Numbered from the stretch's first letter, positions 14,850-22,788 are shown. The stretch is DNA of 22,885 nt from Burkholderiales bacterium (GCA_027457185.1 DAIDTN010000128.1:1-22885); one strand, 5' to 3'. Numbers and translations: made by a program. Notes: generated by a model from the letters alone, not told the origin.

Positions 14850-16951
14850 ACGCGCAGGACGGACCGGAGCGCCTCGCACATCACGGCAACGGCGGCAAGC
14901 GCGGAGCGATCAGCCGGGCAACGGTGCCGCTGCGCACACCCTTGTTCCGCGGCGAGCGGCGCCTGCGCATCGCCCTGGTCTGCATGCCGAACGCGGGCAA
15001 GAGCACGCTGTTCAACGCCGTGTCGAGCACGGCGCCGCGCAGCGGCCGGCTCGCGGGCACGCAGCGCGCCTACGAAGAATGCACGGTACAGATCGGCCTG
15101 GACGAGGCAAGCGTGGTCGAACTGCCGAGCATCGCCTCCCTGCATCACCTGGGCGAGGACGATCTGCCGGCGTTGAAATATCTTCTGTGGGGCGACGAGC
15201 GTCCGGCGGTATCGCTGCACGAACCGGGCGGCCCTCCGGCGCCGTTCGCGCCGCCCGACCTGATCGTGCAGGTGGTCGATGCCACGCGCCTGGAGAGCCA
15301 TCTGGAGCTGACGCTGGAACTCGCCCAACTGGGCCGGCCCATGGTCATCGCGCTAAACATGATGGACGAAGCCTGGAACAAGGGCCTGCACATCAACGTC
15401 AAGGCGCTGGAGAAACTTTTGGGCATAGCGGTGGTGCCCACCGTGGCACTGATGGGACAAGGCATCTCGGACCTGTTCACCACTGCGGTGGCCACCGTGC
15501 GCGCTGGCGCCTGCCCGCTGCCGCAGCCTGCGAGCAAGCACATCTGCGACAGTCTGCAGCGCTTGAGCCAGGCGCTGAACCGGCCGGAGATGCACGCGGC
15601 ATTCCGCGTGCCGCATGCGCTGCTGCTGATGCAGGTCGCCGCGGGCGATCCTTTTTTTCACGACGAACTGGCGCAGCACTTCCCGCAGATGCTGCCGCAA
15701 CTGCAGCAATTGCGCAGCGAGGCCGCAGGCAAATTGCCGCGGCCGCTGGACGAGGAATTGCATGCCGACCGGCATCACCGCGCCGCCACCCTGTTCGAGG
15801 CCTGCACGCGCATGGGCGCGCCGCACGAGGGCCGCGGCTGGCGTTACTGGCTGGACGAACTGTTCCTGCATCCGCAGTGGGGCCTGATCGGCAGCCTGGC
15901 GGTGTTTGCCGCCGTGCTGTTCATGGTGTTCGAGGTCAGCGCCTGGCTCGATTCCGAGACCTCGGCGCGCCTGGTCGCTGCGCTGGCGCTCTGGCAGCCA
16001 AGCTCGACTGCCGGCGTCATCGGCCGCGCCGTGGCCGACGGTCTCGCCGGACTGGTCGGCATCGTCGTGCCCTATATGCTGCCGCTGGTGCTGCTGCTGG
16101 TGGCGCTCGAAGAAGCAGGCGTGATGCAGCGCATCGCCTTTGTCGTCGACCGCGGCTTCCACCAGATCGGACTGCACGGCGGCGTTGCCGTGCCCTTCCT
16201 CACCGGCCTGGGCTGCAATGTCCCGGCGATTTCCGCCGCGGCGAAGGTCAGCAAGGGTCGCGAACGGGTGATCGCTTCGGTGCTGATCACTTTCGTTCCC
16301 TGTTCGGCGCGCTCCGCGATCATCCTTGCCCTGGCGGGCAAGTACCTGGGCGGCACCGGGGTGTTCGCCATATTCGCGCTGACCATCATCGTGGTCGCGC
16401 TGATGGGGCGCCTGCTCGCGCGCAACCGGCGCGAATTCGGTCCGGGGCAGGTGCAGGAAATACCGCCCTATGCGCTGCCGCACTGGCGCTCGATGCTGTC
16501 CGAAACATGGGCACGGACCGAGGACATTCTCACCATCGTCACTCCGCTCCTCGTCGGCGGCAGCGTGCTGCTCGCCTTGCTGCACCACGTCGGCGCCGAT
16601 ACCGCGATCAATACCCTGTTTACGCCGGTGACCGCCTGGTGGCTGGGCCTGCCGGTGGTGCTGGGCGTGCCCATCCTGTTCGGCATTCTGCGCAAGGAGC
16701 TGTCGCTGCTGATGATCTATCAGGCGCTCGGGACGTTCGAGGTCGGCAGCCGCCTCGACTGGGTGCAGATCACCACCTTCCTGCTGTTCCTGACGTTCTA
16801 CATTCCCTGCATTTCCACCTTCGCCGTGATGCTCAAGACCATAGGCCGCAAAGAGGCGTTGGTCTCCGTATCGCTGTCGGTGGGAGTGGCACTGCTGGTG
16901 AGCGGCGCGGTGCGCCTGTTGCTGGAGGGCGTGCGCCTGTTTCCCGTTTGA
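14846..16951 (+). CDS. FeoB-like transporter with degenerate G domain
   Basis: 701 residues. An N-terminal GTPase-like domain (40-225) is followed by a linker and a FeoB-type membrane region (about 355-701). Membrane signatures are intact: VPFLTGLGCNVPAISAA, FVPCSARSAIIL, LFGILRKELSLLMI and FYIPCISTFAVM, which carry the Gate and pore cysteines of ferrous-iron transporters. The G domain is not canonical. G1 reads CMPNAGKS (46-53), with Cys in place of the first Gly; G3 reads ELPS (92-95) where FeoB has DLPG; G4 NMMD (171-174) is kept. GTP hydrolysis may be altered. The start is TTG in TTGA, overlapping the TAXI stop, with GAAGGA upstream. No feoA or feoC is adjacent. Iron is the family substrate, but another ion or regulated gating is possible. 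Confidence 0.87.
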   Translation: MNAQDGPERLAHHGNGGKRGAISRATVPLRTPLFRGERRLRIALVCMPNAGKSTLFNAVSSTAPRSGRLAGTQRAYEECTVQIGLDEASVVELPSIASLHHLGEDDLPALKYLLWGDERPAVSLHEPGGPPAPFAPPDLIVQVVDATRLESHLELTLELAQLGRPMVIALNMMDEAWNKGLHINVKALEKLLGIAVVPTVALMGQGISDLFTTAVATVRAGACPLPQPASKHICDSLQRLSQALNRPEMHAAFRVPHALLLMQVAAGDPFFHDELAQHFPQMLPQLQQLRSEAAGKLPRPLDEELHADRHHRAATLFEACTRMGAPHEGRGWRYWLDELFLHPQWGLIGSLAVFAAVLFMVFEVSAWLDSETSARLVAALALWQPSSTAGVIGRAVADGLAGLVGIVVPYMLPLVLLLVALEEAGVMQRIAFVVDRGFHQIGLHGGVAVPFLTGLGCNVPAISAAAKVSKGRERVIASVLITFVPCSARSAIILALAGKYLGGTGVFAIFALTIIVVALMGRLLARNRREFGPGQVQEIPPYALPHWRSMLSETWARTEDILTIVTPLLVGGSVLLALLHHVGADTAINTLFTPVTAWWLGLPVVLGVPILFGILRKELSLLMIYQALGTFEVGSRLDWVQITTFLLFLTFYIPCISTFAVMLKTIGRKEALVSVSLSVGVALLVSGAVRLLLEGVRLFPV

Positions 16952-17148
16952 TCCAACACCGGCTAATGCAGGATGACGTTTGCCAAGCAACGACCGCGAC
17001 TGGAATTCATGCCGAAAATATTCTGCCGCCGCGAGCATGAGCACCTGTTCACCGGCAGCGACTGCTACGGCGCCGACGTAAGCCTTCCACACCAGCCTTA
17101 CGGCCATTTTGCCCGCGCCGATCGGCGGTTGCGTTTATACTCCCCACA

Positions 17149-17166
17149 AGAGCGCACAAGCGCTCT
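17149..17166. terminator. Hairpin between the FeoB-like and PilZ genes
   Basis: AGAGCGC-ACAA-GCGCTCT, a perfect 7-bp stem with a 4-base loop, followed by CATTTG, 26 bases before the PilZ start. It could terminate the TAXI-FeoB unit or be a hairpin in the PilZ leader; TATACT at 17136-17141 is a possible -10 box just upstream. The rest of 16952-17192 shows nothing else. Confidence 0.4.
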
Positions 17167-17192
17167 CATTTGCGTGCCATTTGCAAGCTGTC

Positions 17193-17912
17193 ATGACGCC
17201 CCCCGATCCGAAGCCGACTTTTTCCCTCGTGGGGCAGATGCTGCGCACGCCGGAGGAAATCACGCGGGTGCTCAACTCGCTGGTGATGCGAAGCGAGCCC
17301 CTGGTCTGCGACCTCGACGGGGGCAAGCTGCAGTTCCGTTCGCGGCTGCGCTTTGTGGATCCGGCGCAGGCATACCTCATTATCGAGCTCAGTCCGGACG
17401 CAGCGGCCAACCGGGCCCTGCTGGCCCGGCCGCGCGCGACTTTCCACGCTGAACCCGGCGGCTGGCGCGTCGAATTTGCCGCGGCTGACCCCACGCCCAC
17501 CGGTTCGCACGAAGGCGCCCCGGGTATCCGTTTGCGTTTCCCCGAGATCATCGCCGGTCACCGGCGGCGGGAAAACGAACGCGCCGAGGCGCCGCCGCAA
17601 CAGGAGTTGCGCTGCGTCGTCGATGAGGGGGGCGTGATGTCCTTCGACGGCACCATGGCCAATGTCAGCCGGGGCGGGATCGGTTTTCTCCAGTACGATC
17701 CGACGATCAGCCTGGAGCCGGGCACGGTGCTCAGGGGCTGCCGCATCGACAGCCCTGACGGCAGTTCGATCGCCGTCGACATGGAGGTGCGCTATTCGCA
17801 GCTGACAACCCTGCAGGACGGCAGGCAGGTGCGAAGCTCCGGCTGCCGCTTCGTCCACCTTTCGGCCGAAGAAACAGCTAGGATTGAAGCCTTGTTCGGC
17901 CTGAAGTCGTGA
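17193..17912 (+). CDS. PilZ-domain protein with YcgR-like layout
   Basis: 239 residues, cytoplasmic. Residues about 15-115 resemble the YcgR-type N-terminal beta domain. The PilZ domain starts at about 120, with the c-di-GMP-binding arginines in HRRRENER (R126-x3-R130) and the second motif NVSRGG (157-162, the N-x-S-x-x-G form). Both halves of the ligand site are present, so c-di-GMP binding is likely. YcgR relatives act as flagellar brakes, but others regulate exopolysaccharide or type IV pili, and no flagellar gene is nearby. ATG 17193 was chosen because it gives a normal N-terminus; an upstream in-frame start at 17109 would read through the hairpin. It is preceded by a 241-base gap. Confidence 0.82.
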   Translation: MTPPDPKPTFSLVGQMLRTPEEITRVLNSLVMRSEPLVCDLDGGKLQFRSRLRFVDPAQAYLIIELSPDAAANRALLARPRATFHAEPGGWRVEFAAADPTPTGSHEGAPGIRLRFPEIIAGHRRRENERAEAPPQQELRCVVDEGGVMSFDGTMANVSRGGIGFLQYDPTISLEPGTVLRGCRIDSPDGSSIAVDMEVRYSQLTTLQDGRQVRSSGCRFVHLSAEETARIEALFGLKS

Positions 17913-18027
17913 GCTGCGCTCGCGCCGTGTTACACCCTCGGGGTTCTTCGCCTGCCCGCCGCTGCGCTAACATAGACATTTACGACGAACCATCGAAGCT
18001 GAGCACCAGACAACTGGAGACCGAAAC

Positions 18028-18786
18028 ATGAGTTCACAAAGCAAAGTTGCCATCGTCACCGGCGCCGGCACCGGCATCGGCAAGAGCGCCGCACTGGCGC
18101 TTCTCGGGGACGGGTATCGCGTCGGGCTGGTCGGGCGGCGCAGGGAACTGCTGGACAAAACGGTACAGGACGCGGGGCTCGCGGCTGCGAATACGCTGGT
18201 TCTGCCGGCGGACATAGGCAAGCCGGAATCCGTGAAGGCCCTGTTCGCGAAAGTGCACGACGCCTGGGGGCGGCTCGACCTGCTGTTCAACAACGCCGGC
18301 GCGGGCGCTCCGGCGATACCGATGGAAGACCTGAGCTTCGAGCAATGGAAGGCGGTGGTGGACGTCAACCTCAGCGGCATGTTCCTGTGCTCGCAGGAAG
18401 CGATCAGGATCATGAAAAGCCAGGATCCCCGCGGCGGACGCATTATCAACAACGGCTCGATTTCGGCCCACGCGCCGCGGCCCAACTCTGCGCCCTACAC
18501 CGCCACCAAGCATGCGGTCACCGGCCTCACCAAGTGCATTTCGCTCGATTGCAGGAAATACGACATCGCCTGCGGCCAGATAGACATCGGCAACGCCGCG
18601 ACCGAGATGACCGAACGCATGAAGAACGGCGTGGCGCAGGCAAACGGCTCCGTTGCGATCGAGCCGCGCATGGACGTGGCGCACGTCGGCAGCGCCATAC
18701 TGTATATGGCCAAACTGCCGCTGGATGCGAACGTGCAGTTCATGACCATCATGGCGACGAAAATGCCGTTCGTCGGCCGCGGATGA
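18028..18786 (+). CDS. Short-chain dehydrogenase/reductase
   Basis: A classical SDR of 252 residues. TGAGTGIG (11-18) binds the cofactor, the R37-R38-R39 cluster after the second strand favours NADP(H), NNAG (88-91) is the structural motif, and the catalytic set is S144, Y157 and K161 in PNSAPYTATKHA. The post-catalytic loop reads GQIDIGNAATEMT. The substrate is unknown. The ATG has GGAG 9 bases upstream. Its stop overlaps the start of the following DUF3617 gene (ATGA), so the pair is probably an operon. The 115 bases before it hold no obvious promoter beyond a weak TAACAT at 17968. Confidence 0.92.
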   Translation: MSSQSKVAIVTGAGTGIGKSAALALLGDGYRVGLVGRRRELLDKTVQDAGLAAANTLVLPADIGKPESVKALFAKVHDAWGRLDLLFNNAGAGAPAIPMEDLSFEQWKAVVDVNLSGMFLCSQEAIRIMKSQDPRGGRIINNGSISAHAPRPNSAPYTATKHAVTGLTKCISLDCRKYDIACGQIDIGNAATEMTERMKNGVAQANGSVAIEPRMDVAHVGSAILYMAKLPLDANVQFMTIMATKMPFVGRG

Positions 18787-19241
18787 TTACGGGACGGAAA
18801 TCGAGCATGCGCGCACTGTGGATGATCGCGGCGGCATTGCCAGCGGCCGCGTTTTCACAGCCGGGTGCGGCCGCCGACCTGTCGCCGGGCCTGTGGGAAA
18901 TCACGCTGGAGACCCGGGTAGCTGCCCAGCCCGGCTTCGCGCCCGCGCCGATTCGCCTGCGGCAATGCCTCACCGCGGCCGACGCCAGGGATCCGAGCGC
19001 GCTGCTGGGCGGCGTGGCCAATCCGGGTGCCCGCGGCTGCAGCTATTCCGACAAGTCGTATTCCGGCAATACTTTCCGCTTTTCGATGCAGTGCGACGGC
19101 AGTTTCGGCATCAAATCGCGCGGCGAAGTCACGTTTTCTGCTGAAACAATGAACGGCACGATCTCCGCGACCGCCGATGTAGGCGGCAAAAAGACCGAGC
19201 TGAACAACAAGATTTCCGCACACCGCCTCGGCGGCTGCTAA
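18783..19241 (+). CDS. DUF3617-family periplasmic protein
   Basis: 152 residues. A signal peptide covers about 1-31 (hydrophobic core LWMIAAALPAAAF, cleavage probably after AAA before DLSPG). The mature part has the DUF3617 pattern: LSPGLWEITLET at the start, then four cysteines (C62, C86, C104, C152) placed to form two disulfides, with beta-rich segments between. The function of this family is unknown; such proteins are common and often multi-copy in Proteobacteria. ATG 18783 overlaps the SDR stop as ATGA; an internal ATG at 18807 would still leave an intact signal peptide. Export implies it acts in the periplasm, away from its cytoplasmic SDR partner. Confidence 0.82.
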   Translation: MITGRKSSMRALWMIAAALPAAAFSQPGAAADLSPGLWEITLETRVAAQPGFAPAPIRLRQCLTAADARDPSALLGGVANPGARGCSYSDKSYSGNTFRFSMQCDGSFGIKSRGEVTFSAETMNGTISATADVGGKKTELNNKISAHRLGGC

Positions 19242-19242
19242 C

Positions 19243-19258
19243 GCGCCGTATGCGGCGC
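19243..19258 (+). terminator. Short hairpin after the DUF3617 gene
   Basis: GCGCCG-TATG-CGGCGC, a perfect 6-bp GC stem starting one base after the stop codon. No T run follows, so termination is a weak inference. Confidence 0.4.
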
Positions 19259-19317
19259 TCAGCAGCCGGGTGATATGGGCGCGGCACGGCGCCCGGTCCA
19301 GATAGCGGCCACAGACG

Positions 19318-19346
19318 TGGACTGACGCGGATTATTCTCGTATATT
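19318..19346 (+). promoter_or_regulatory. Candidate promoter for the cyclase-FHA gene
   Basis: TGGACT (19318-19323, four of six) and TATATT (19341-19346, five of six) are 17 bases apart. This would give a leader of about 105 bases before the cyclase start. There is a TTGACC at 19413 closer in, but no -10 box at a suitable distance from it. Confidence 0.35.
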
Positions 19347-19457
19347 CGTACCCTGCACCGTGCGCGCCGGATCGCTCGAGCGCCACAGCAGCATCAGGAA
19401 GTACAGCGGCATTTGACCTATCCGCCGCCGCATAACGAACTGTCACTATAAGGCAGC

Positions 19458-20372
19458 ATGTCTCAGCAGACCGAAAGCCTCGCGATCCTGTTCGCCGATA
19501 TCAGCGGCAGCACCATGCTGTACGAAACGCTGGGGAACCGCCTGGCGCGCGAGCTGGTGGTGCGTTGCCTCGGCATCATGACTGCCCAACTGGCCGCGCA
19601 TCAGGGCACTCTGATCAAGACCATAGGCGATGAACTCATGTGTTCGTTTCCGAATGCGGAAGCCGCGCTGCAAGCCGCCTGCGACATGCAGGACGCGGTG
19701 GAAAGCGGAAAACCGGGAGACGCAATGCCGATGTACATCCGCATCGGCTTCAATTACGGCGAGGTGCTGCACGAGGACAGCGATGTGCACGGCGACGTGG
19801 TCAACGTGGCCGCGCGCATTACCGAAGTGGCGCGCGCGCGCCAAATCCTGGCAACCCACGCCGCGATCGAAGCGCTGCCGCCGGAGTTGCGCCACCGCGC
19901 ACGCTATATCCGGCGCACCCGCGTCAAGGGAAGACAGGCGGCGCTCGATCTTTTCCAGATCGGCTGGCTGCCCGAGGGCGGCGACCGCGTCCGCCCTGGC
20001 AACCCTGCCGACCGCAAACCCGAGGGTCTGGAGGAGCAACTGGTCCTGCGTCATCGCGATCAGCACATCGCGGTCAACGATCTGAATACGACCGCCACCC
20101 TGGGACGCGGCGCTGGCTGTTCGATCGTGATTCAGGACGATCTCGCTTCAGCCTTGCACGCAATCGTGGAACATCAGCTGGGCAAGTTCTATGTCTCCGA
20201 CCGCAGCCTGAGCGGAACCTACGTCCGTTTCGACGGCGGCGACACGCTGCATATCGTAGGTGAAAACACGATGCTGCGCGGCTCCGGCGCCATCCTATTG
20301 GGGCGGCCATTCTCCGACGATCCCGCTGGGATCATCGAGTTTTCGGCGCACCTGGCTCCGGCCTCGGCCTGA
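19458..20372 (+). CDS. Class III adenylate/guanylate cyclase with C-terminal FHA-like domain
   Basis: 304 residues, no membrane segment. The cyclase domain fills about 6-170. Metal-binding aspartates are D14 (FADISGST) and D58 (KTIGDEL); K54 and D113 sit at the purine-selecting positions and favour ATP, hence cAMP; N116 and R120 (VVNVAARI) stabilise the transition state. All catalytic positions I can place are filled, so it should be active. A linker (171-205) leads to an FHA-like domain (about 206-300) with TLGRG (214-218). The usual SRxHA loop reads SALHA and the usual NGT reads SGT, so phosphothreonine binding may be lost. The ATG has AAGG just upstream. It is monocistronic. Confidence 0.9.
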   Translation: MSQQTESLAILFADISGSTMLYETLGNRLARELVVRCLGIMTAQLAAHQGTLIKTIGDELMCSFPNAEAALQAACDMQDAVESGKPGDAMPMYIRIGFNYGEVLHEDSDVHGDVVNVAARITEVARARQILATHAAIEALPPELRHRARYIRRTRVKGRQAALDLFQIGWLPEGGDRVRPGNPADRKPEGLEEQLVLRHRDQHIAVNDLNTTATLGRGAGCSIVIQDDLASALHAIVEHQLGKFYVSDRSLSGTYVRFDGGDTLHIVGENTMLRGSGAILLGRPFSDDPAGIIEFSAHLAPASA

Positions 20373-20381
20373 AACCATTTT

Positions 20382-20405
20382 GCGCGGACGAAAAACCGTC
20401 CGCGC
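20382..20405. terminator. Hairpin terminator after the cyclase gene
   Basis: GCGCGGACG and CGTCCGCGC form a perfect 9-bp stem with loop AAAAAC, ten bases after the cyclase stop. No T run follows on the plus strand; on the minus strand CAAAATGG follows. Confidence 0.55.
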
Positions 20406-20455
20406 GGATCGTCGATCTGGTACAAATCCCCACGCCCTCCTCGTTGTTAACCGCA

Positions 20456-20504
20456 ACTGCGTTTTCCGTACGGATGCGCTTCTCATCCGTACAGAAAACG
20501 CGGT
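20456..20504. repeat. Long inverted repeat, about 17-20 bp arms
   Basis: The core arms GCGTTTTC-c-GTACGGATG (20459-20476) and CATCCGTAC-a-GAAAACGC (20484-20501) pair with one mismatch around a 7-base loop. Pairing continues imperfectly outward to 20456 and 20504. It is the longest palindrome in the window and lies in a gap between convergent genes, like REP/BIME or MITE-type palindromes, but a single copy cannot prove a repeat family. A small second dyad, GCGCGC-GCA-GCGCGC-like, follows at about 20508-20522. Confidence 0.6.
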
Positions 20505-20541
20505 TGGCGCGCGCAGCGCGCAAAGTTCGCTCGTTACATGC

Positions 20542-20574
20542 GCCGGTATTCAAGACATTGTATTTAATACCGGC
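20542..20574 (-). terminator. Inverted repeat touching the ettA stop codon
   Basis: GCCGGTATT (20542-20550) and AATACCGGC (20566-20574) form a perfect 9-bp stem with a 15-base AT-rich loop. The outer arm includes the last base of the ettA stop codon. It is placed as an ettA terminator or 3' stabilising hairpin; the long loop and lack of a T run make this tentative. Confidence 0.4.
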
Positions 20575-22238
20575 TACTTCAGGGCCTTGTAGCGTATCCG
20601 CTTCGGCTTGGCCGCTTCCTCGCCCAAACGCGCCACCTTATCCGCCTCGTATTCGTGGTAATTCCCATCGAAGAAGCTCACCCTTGAGTCGCCTTCGAAG
20701 GCGATGGTGTGGGTGGCGATTCGGTCGAGGAACCAGCGCTCGTTGGAGATGACCAGCACGCTGCCGGCGAATTCGAGCAGCGCGTCTTCCAGCGCCCGCA
20801 GGGTTTCCACGTCGAGGTCGTTGGAGGGCTCGTCCAGCAGCAGCACGTTGCCGCCGGCGATCAGCGTCTTCGCGAGGTGCAGCCGCCCGCGCTCGCCACC
20901 GGAGAGGTTGCCGACTTTCTTGCCCTGATCGGTGCCCTTGAAATTGAAGCGGCCGAGATAGGCGCGTGAAGGCATTTCGAACTTGCCGACATTGAGCATG
21001 TCGGCACCGGCCGCGACGTAATCGAACACAGTCTTGTCGCCGTCCAGCGCATCGCGCGACTGATCCACGTAGGCCATCTTTACCGTCGGGCCGATCACCA
21101 CGTCGCCCTTGCCCGGCGGCTCCTTGCCGGTGATCATGCGGAACAGCGTCGACTTGCCCGCGCCGTTCGGGCCGATGATGCCGACGATCGCGCCGGCCGG
21201 AACCTGGAAAGACAGGTCGTCGATCAGCAGGCGCTCGCCGTAGCCTTTGCTCACGCCCTTGAACTCGATCACGGCATCGCCCAGGCGCCCGGCCACCGGG
21301 ATAAAAATCTCCTGCGTCTCGTTGCGCTTCTGGTAATCGTAGGAGGAGAGTTCGTCGAAGCGCGCCAGGCGCGCCTTGCTTTTCGCCTGCCGCGCCTTGG
21401 GGTTCTGGCGCACCCACTCGAGCTCCCGCTTGATCGTCTTCTGGCGCGCCGACTCGGTCGCCTCCTCCTGTTCCAGGCGCGCTTCCTTCTGCGCCAGCCA
21501 GGAACTGTAATTGCCATCCCAGGGAATGCCGTAGCCGCGGTCGAGTTCCAGGATCCACTGCGCCGCGTTGTCCAGGAAATAGCGATCGTGGGTCACTGCC
21601 ACCACGGTGCCGGGAAATTTCTGCAGGAACTGCTCCAGCCACTCGACGCTCTCGGCATCGAGGTGGTTGGTGGGCTCATCGAGCAACAGCAGGTCGGGCT
21701 TGGACAGCAACAGGCGGCACAGCGACACGCGGCGCTTCTCGCCACCGGAGAGCGGGCCGATTTTCGCCTCCCACGGCGGCAGGCGCAGCGCATCGGCCGC
21801 AATTTCGAGCTGATGTTCGACGTTGTCGCCGGCGGAGGCGGCGATCACCGCCTCGAGTTCCGCCTGCTCGGCGGCGAGCTTGTCGAAGTCGGCGTCGGGT
21901 TCGGCGTAGGCGGCGTAGACTTCGTCGAGCCGCTTCTTCGCCCCGAACACTTCGCCCAGGCCTTGCTCCACCGCCTCGCGCACGCTCTGCTCGGCGTCGA
22001 GCTGCGGTTCCTGCGGCAGATAGCCGATGCGCATATTGGGCTTGGCCACCACCTCGCCGTCGTAATCCCTGTCTTCGCCCGCCATGATGCGCAGCAAGGT
22101 GGACTTGCCCGAACCGTTCAGGCCGAGCACCCCGATCTTGGCGCCGGCGAAAAAGTTGAGCGAGATGTTCTTGAGGATGAAGCGCTTGGGCGGCACGACT
22201 TTGCCGACCCGGCGCATGGTATAGACGTATTGGGCCAT
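20574..22238 (-). CDS. ettA: Energy-dependent translational throttle protein EttA (ABC-F)
   Basis: A ribosome-associated ABC-F ATPase of 554 residues (E. coli EttA has 555) that binds the E site and gates the first elongation step according to ATP/ADP ratio. It has two soluble ABC domains and no membrane part. Domain 1 has Walker A GLNGSGKS (39-46), signature LSGGEKRR and Walker B LLLLDEPTNHLD. Domain 2 has GPNGAGKS, LSGGERGR and VLLLDEPSNDLD. Between them lies the arm/linker typical of EttA, including the segment ending WVRQNPKARQAKSKARLARF. The start MAQYVYTMRRVGKVVPPKR is the family's own. A TAGAAT at 22284-22289 (minus strand) could be its -10 box. It is divergent from the methyltransferase gene. 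Confidence 0.96.
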   Translation of the reverse strand: MAQYVYTMRRVGKVVPPKRFILKNISLNFFAGAKIGVLGLNGSGKSTLLRIMAGEDRDYDGEVVAKPNMRIGYLPQEPQLDAEQSVREAVEQGLGEVFGAKKRLDEVYAAYAEPDADFDKLAAEQAELEAVIAASAGDNVEHQLEIAADALRLPPWEAKIGPLSGGEKRRVSLCRLLLSKPDLLLLDEPTNHLDAESVEWLEQFLQKFPGTVVAVTHDRYFLDNAAQWILELDRGYGIPWDGNYSSWLAQKEARLEQEEATESARQKTIKRELEWVRQNPKARQAKSKARLARFDELSSYDYQKRNETQEIFIPVAGRLGDAVIEFKGVSKGYGERLLIDDLSFQVPAGAIVGIIGPNGAGKSTLFRMITGKEPPGKGDVVIGPTVKMAYVDQSRDALDGDKTVFDYVAAGADMLNVGKFEMPSRAYLGRFNFKGTDQGKKVGNLSGGERGRLHLAKTLIAGGNVLLLDEPSNDLDVETLRALEDALLEFAGSVLVISNERWFLDRIATHTIAFEGDSRVSFFDGNYHEYEADKVARLGEEAAKPKRIRYKALK

Positions 22239-22324
22239 GGGTGCTTTCGCTGCGAAACCAGGATGGATTGCTCCGAGTCCGGTATTCTACGTGCTTCATC
22301 CGTTCACGTTCGAGGCAATCCGCC

Positions 22325-22768
22325 GTGAGTCGATTTGCAATAGCCGGACGCGCGCTGGTCGCGGCGCAGTTCGCGCTGATAGGCTGGCTGATCTGGCCGT
22401 TGACGCCGCAGGCGTGGTCGCTGGCGGCGCTCGCCCTGCTGGCGGGCTCGGTGGCGCTCGGCTTGTGGACCCTGTTCCACAACCGCCCCGGCAATTTCAA
22501 CATCCGCCCCGAACCCAAAACATCGGGCCGGCTGGTGACCGGCGGCCCCTACCGCTACCTGCGCAACCCCATGTATTCCGCCGTGTTGCTGTTCGCAGCG
22601 GCGGAGGTCGTGGCGTACCGCGATATGTGGAAAATTGCCTGCTGGTTCGCGCTGGCCCTAGTGCTGCTGGCCAAGGCGATGCTGGAAGAGCGCGGCCTGC
22701 GCGCTCTTTTCCCCGGATACGCCGCGTATGCGAAGCGGGTGCGCCGCTTCATTCCAGGCGTGTTCTGA
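22325..22768 (+). CDS. ICMT/PEMT-like integral membrane methyltransferase
   Basis: 147 residues with four hydrophobic segments (about 10-26, 31-51, 84-98, 104-120). The SAM-binding signature of the isoprenylcysteine carboxyl methyltransferase/phospholipid methyltransferase superfamily is visible as GGPYRYLRNPMYSAVLL (73-89). The characteristic C-terminal pattern E121-E122-x-G-L, then FPGYAAYAKRVRRFIPGVF, also fits. Bacterial members methylate varied lipids or small molecules; the substrate is unknown. I chose GTG 22325 with GAGG about 9 bases upstream, because the upstream in-frame extension to 22241 is within the ettA promoter region. The gene is convergent with the partial hydratase gene and divergent from ettA. 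Confidence 0.83.
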   Translation: MSRFAIAGRALVAAQFALIGWLIWPLTPQAWSLAALALLAGSVALGLWTLFHNRPGNFNIRPEPKTSGRLVTGGPYRYLRNPMYSAVLLFAAAEVVAYRDMWKIACWFALALVLLAKAMLEERGLRALFPGYAAYAKRVRRFIPGVF

Positions 22769-22788
22769 AGCGCGCAGTACGCGAACAC

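Noticed and set aside
16966..17040. 24-codon frame after the FeoB-like gene
   Set aside because: No ribosome-binding site and no conserved pattern; probably chance.
15353..17107. A 584-codon minus-strand open frame opposite the FeoB-like gene
   Set aside because: His/Gln/Arg-rich antisense shadow. The first 50 residues, in the intergenic part, look slightly protein-like but have no family match I know and run straight into the shadow.
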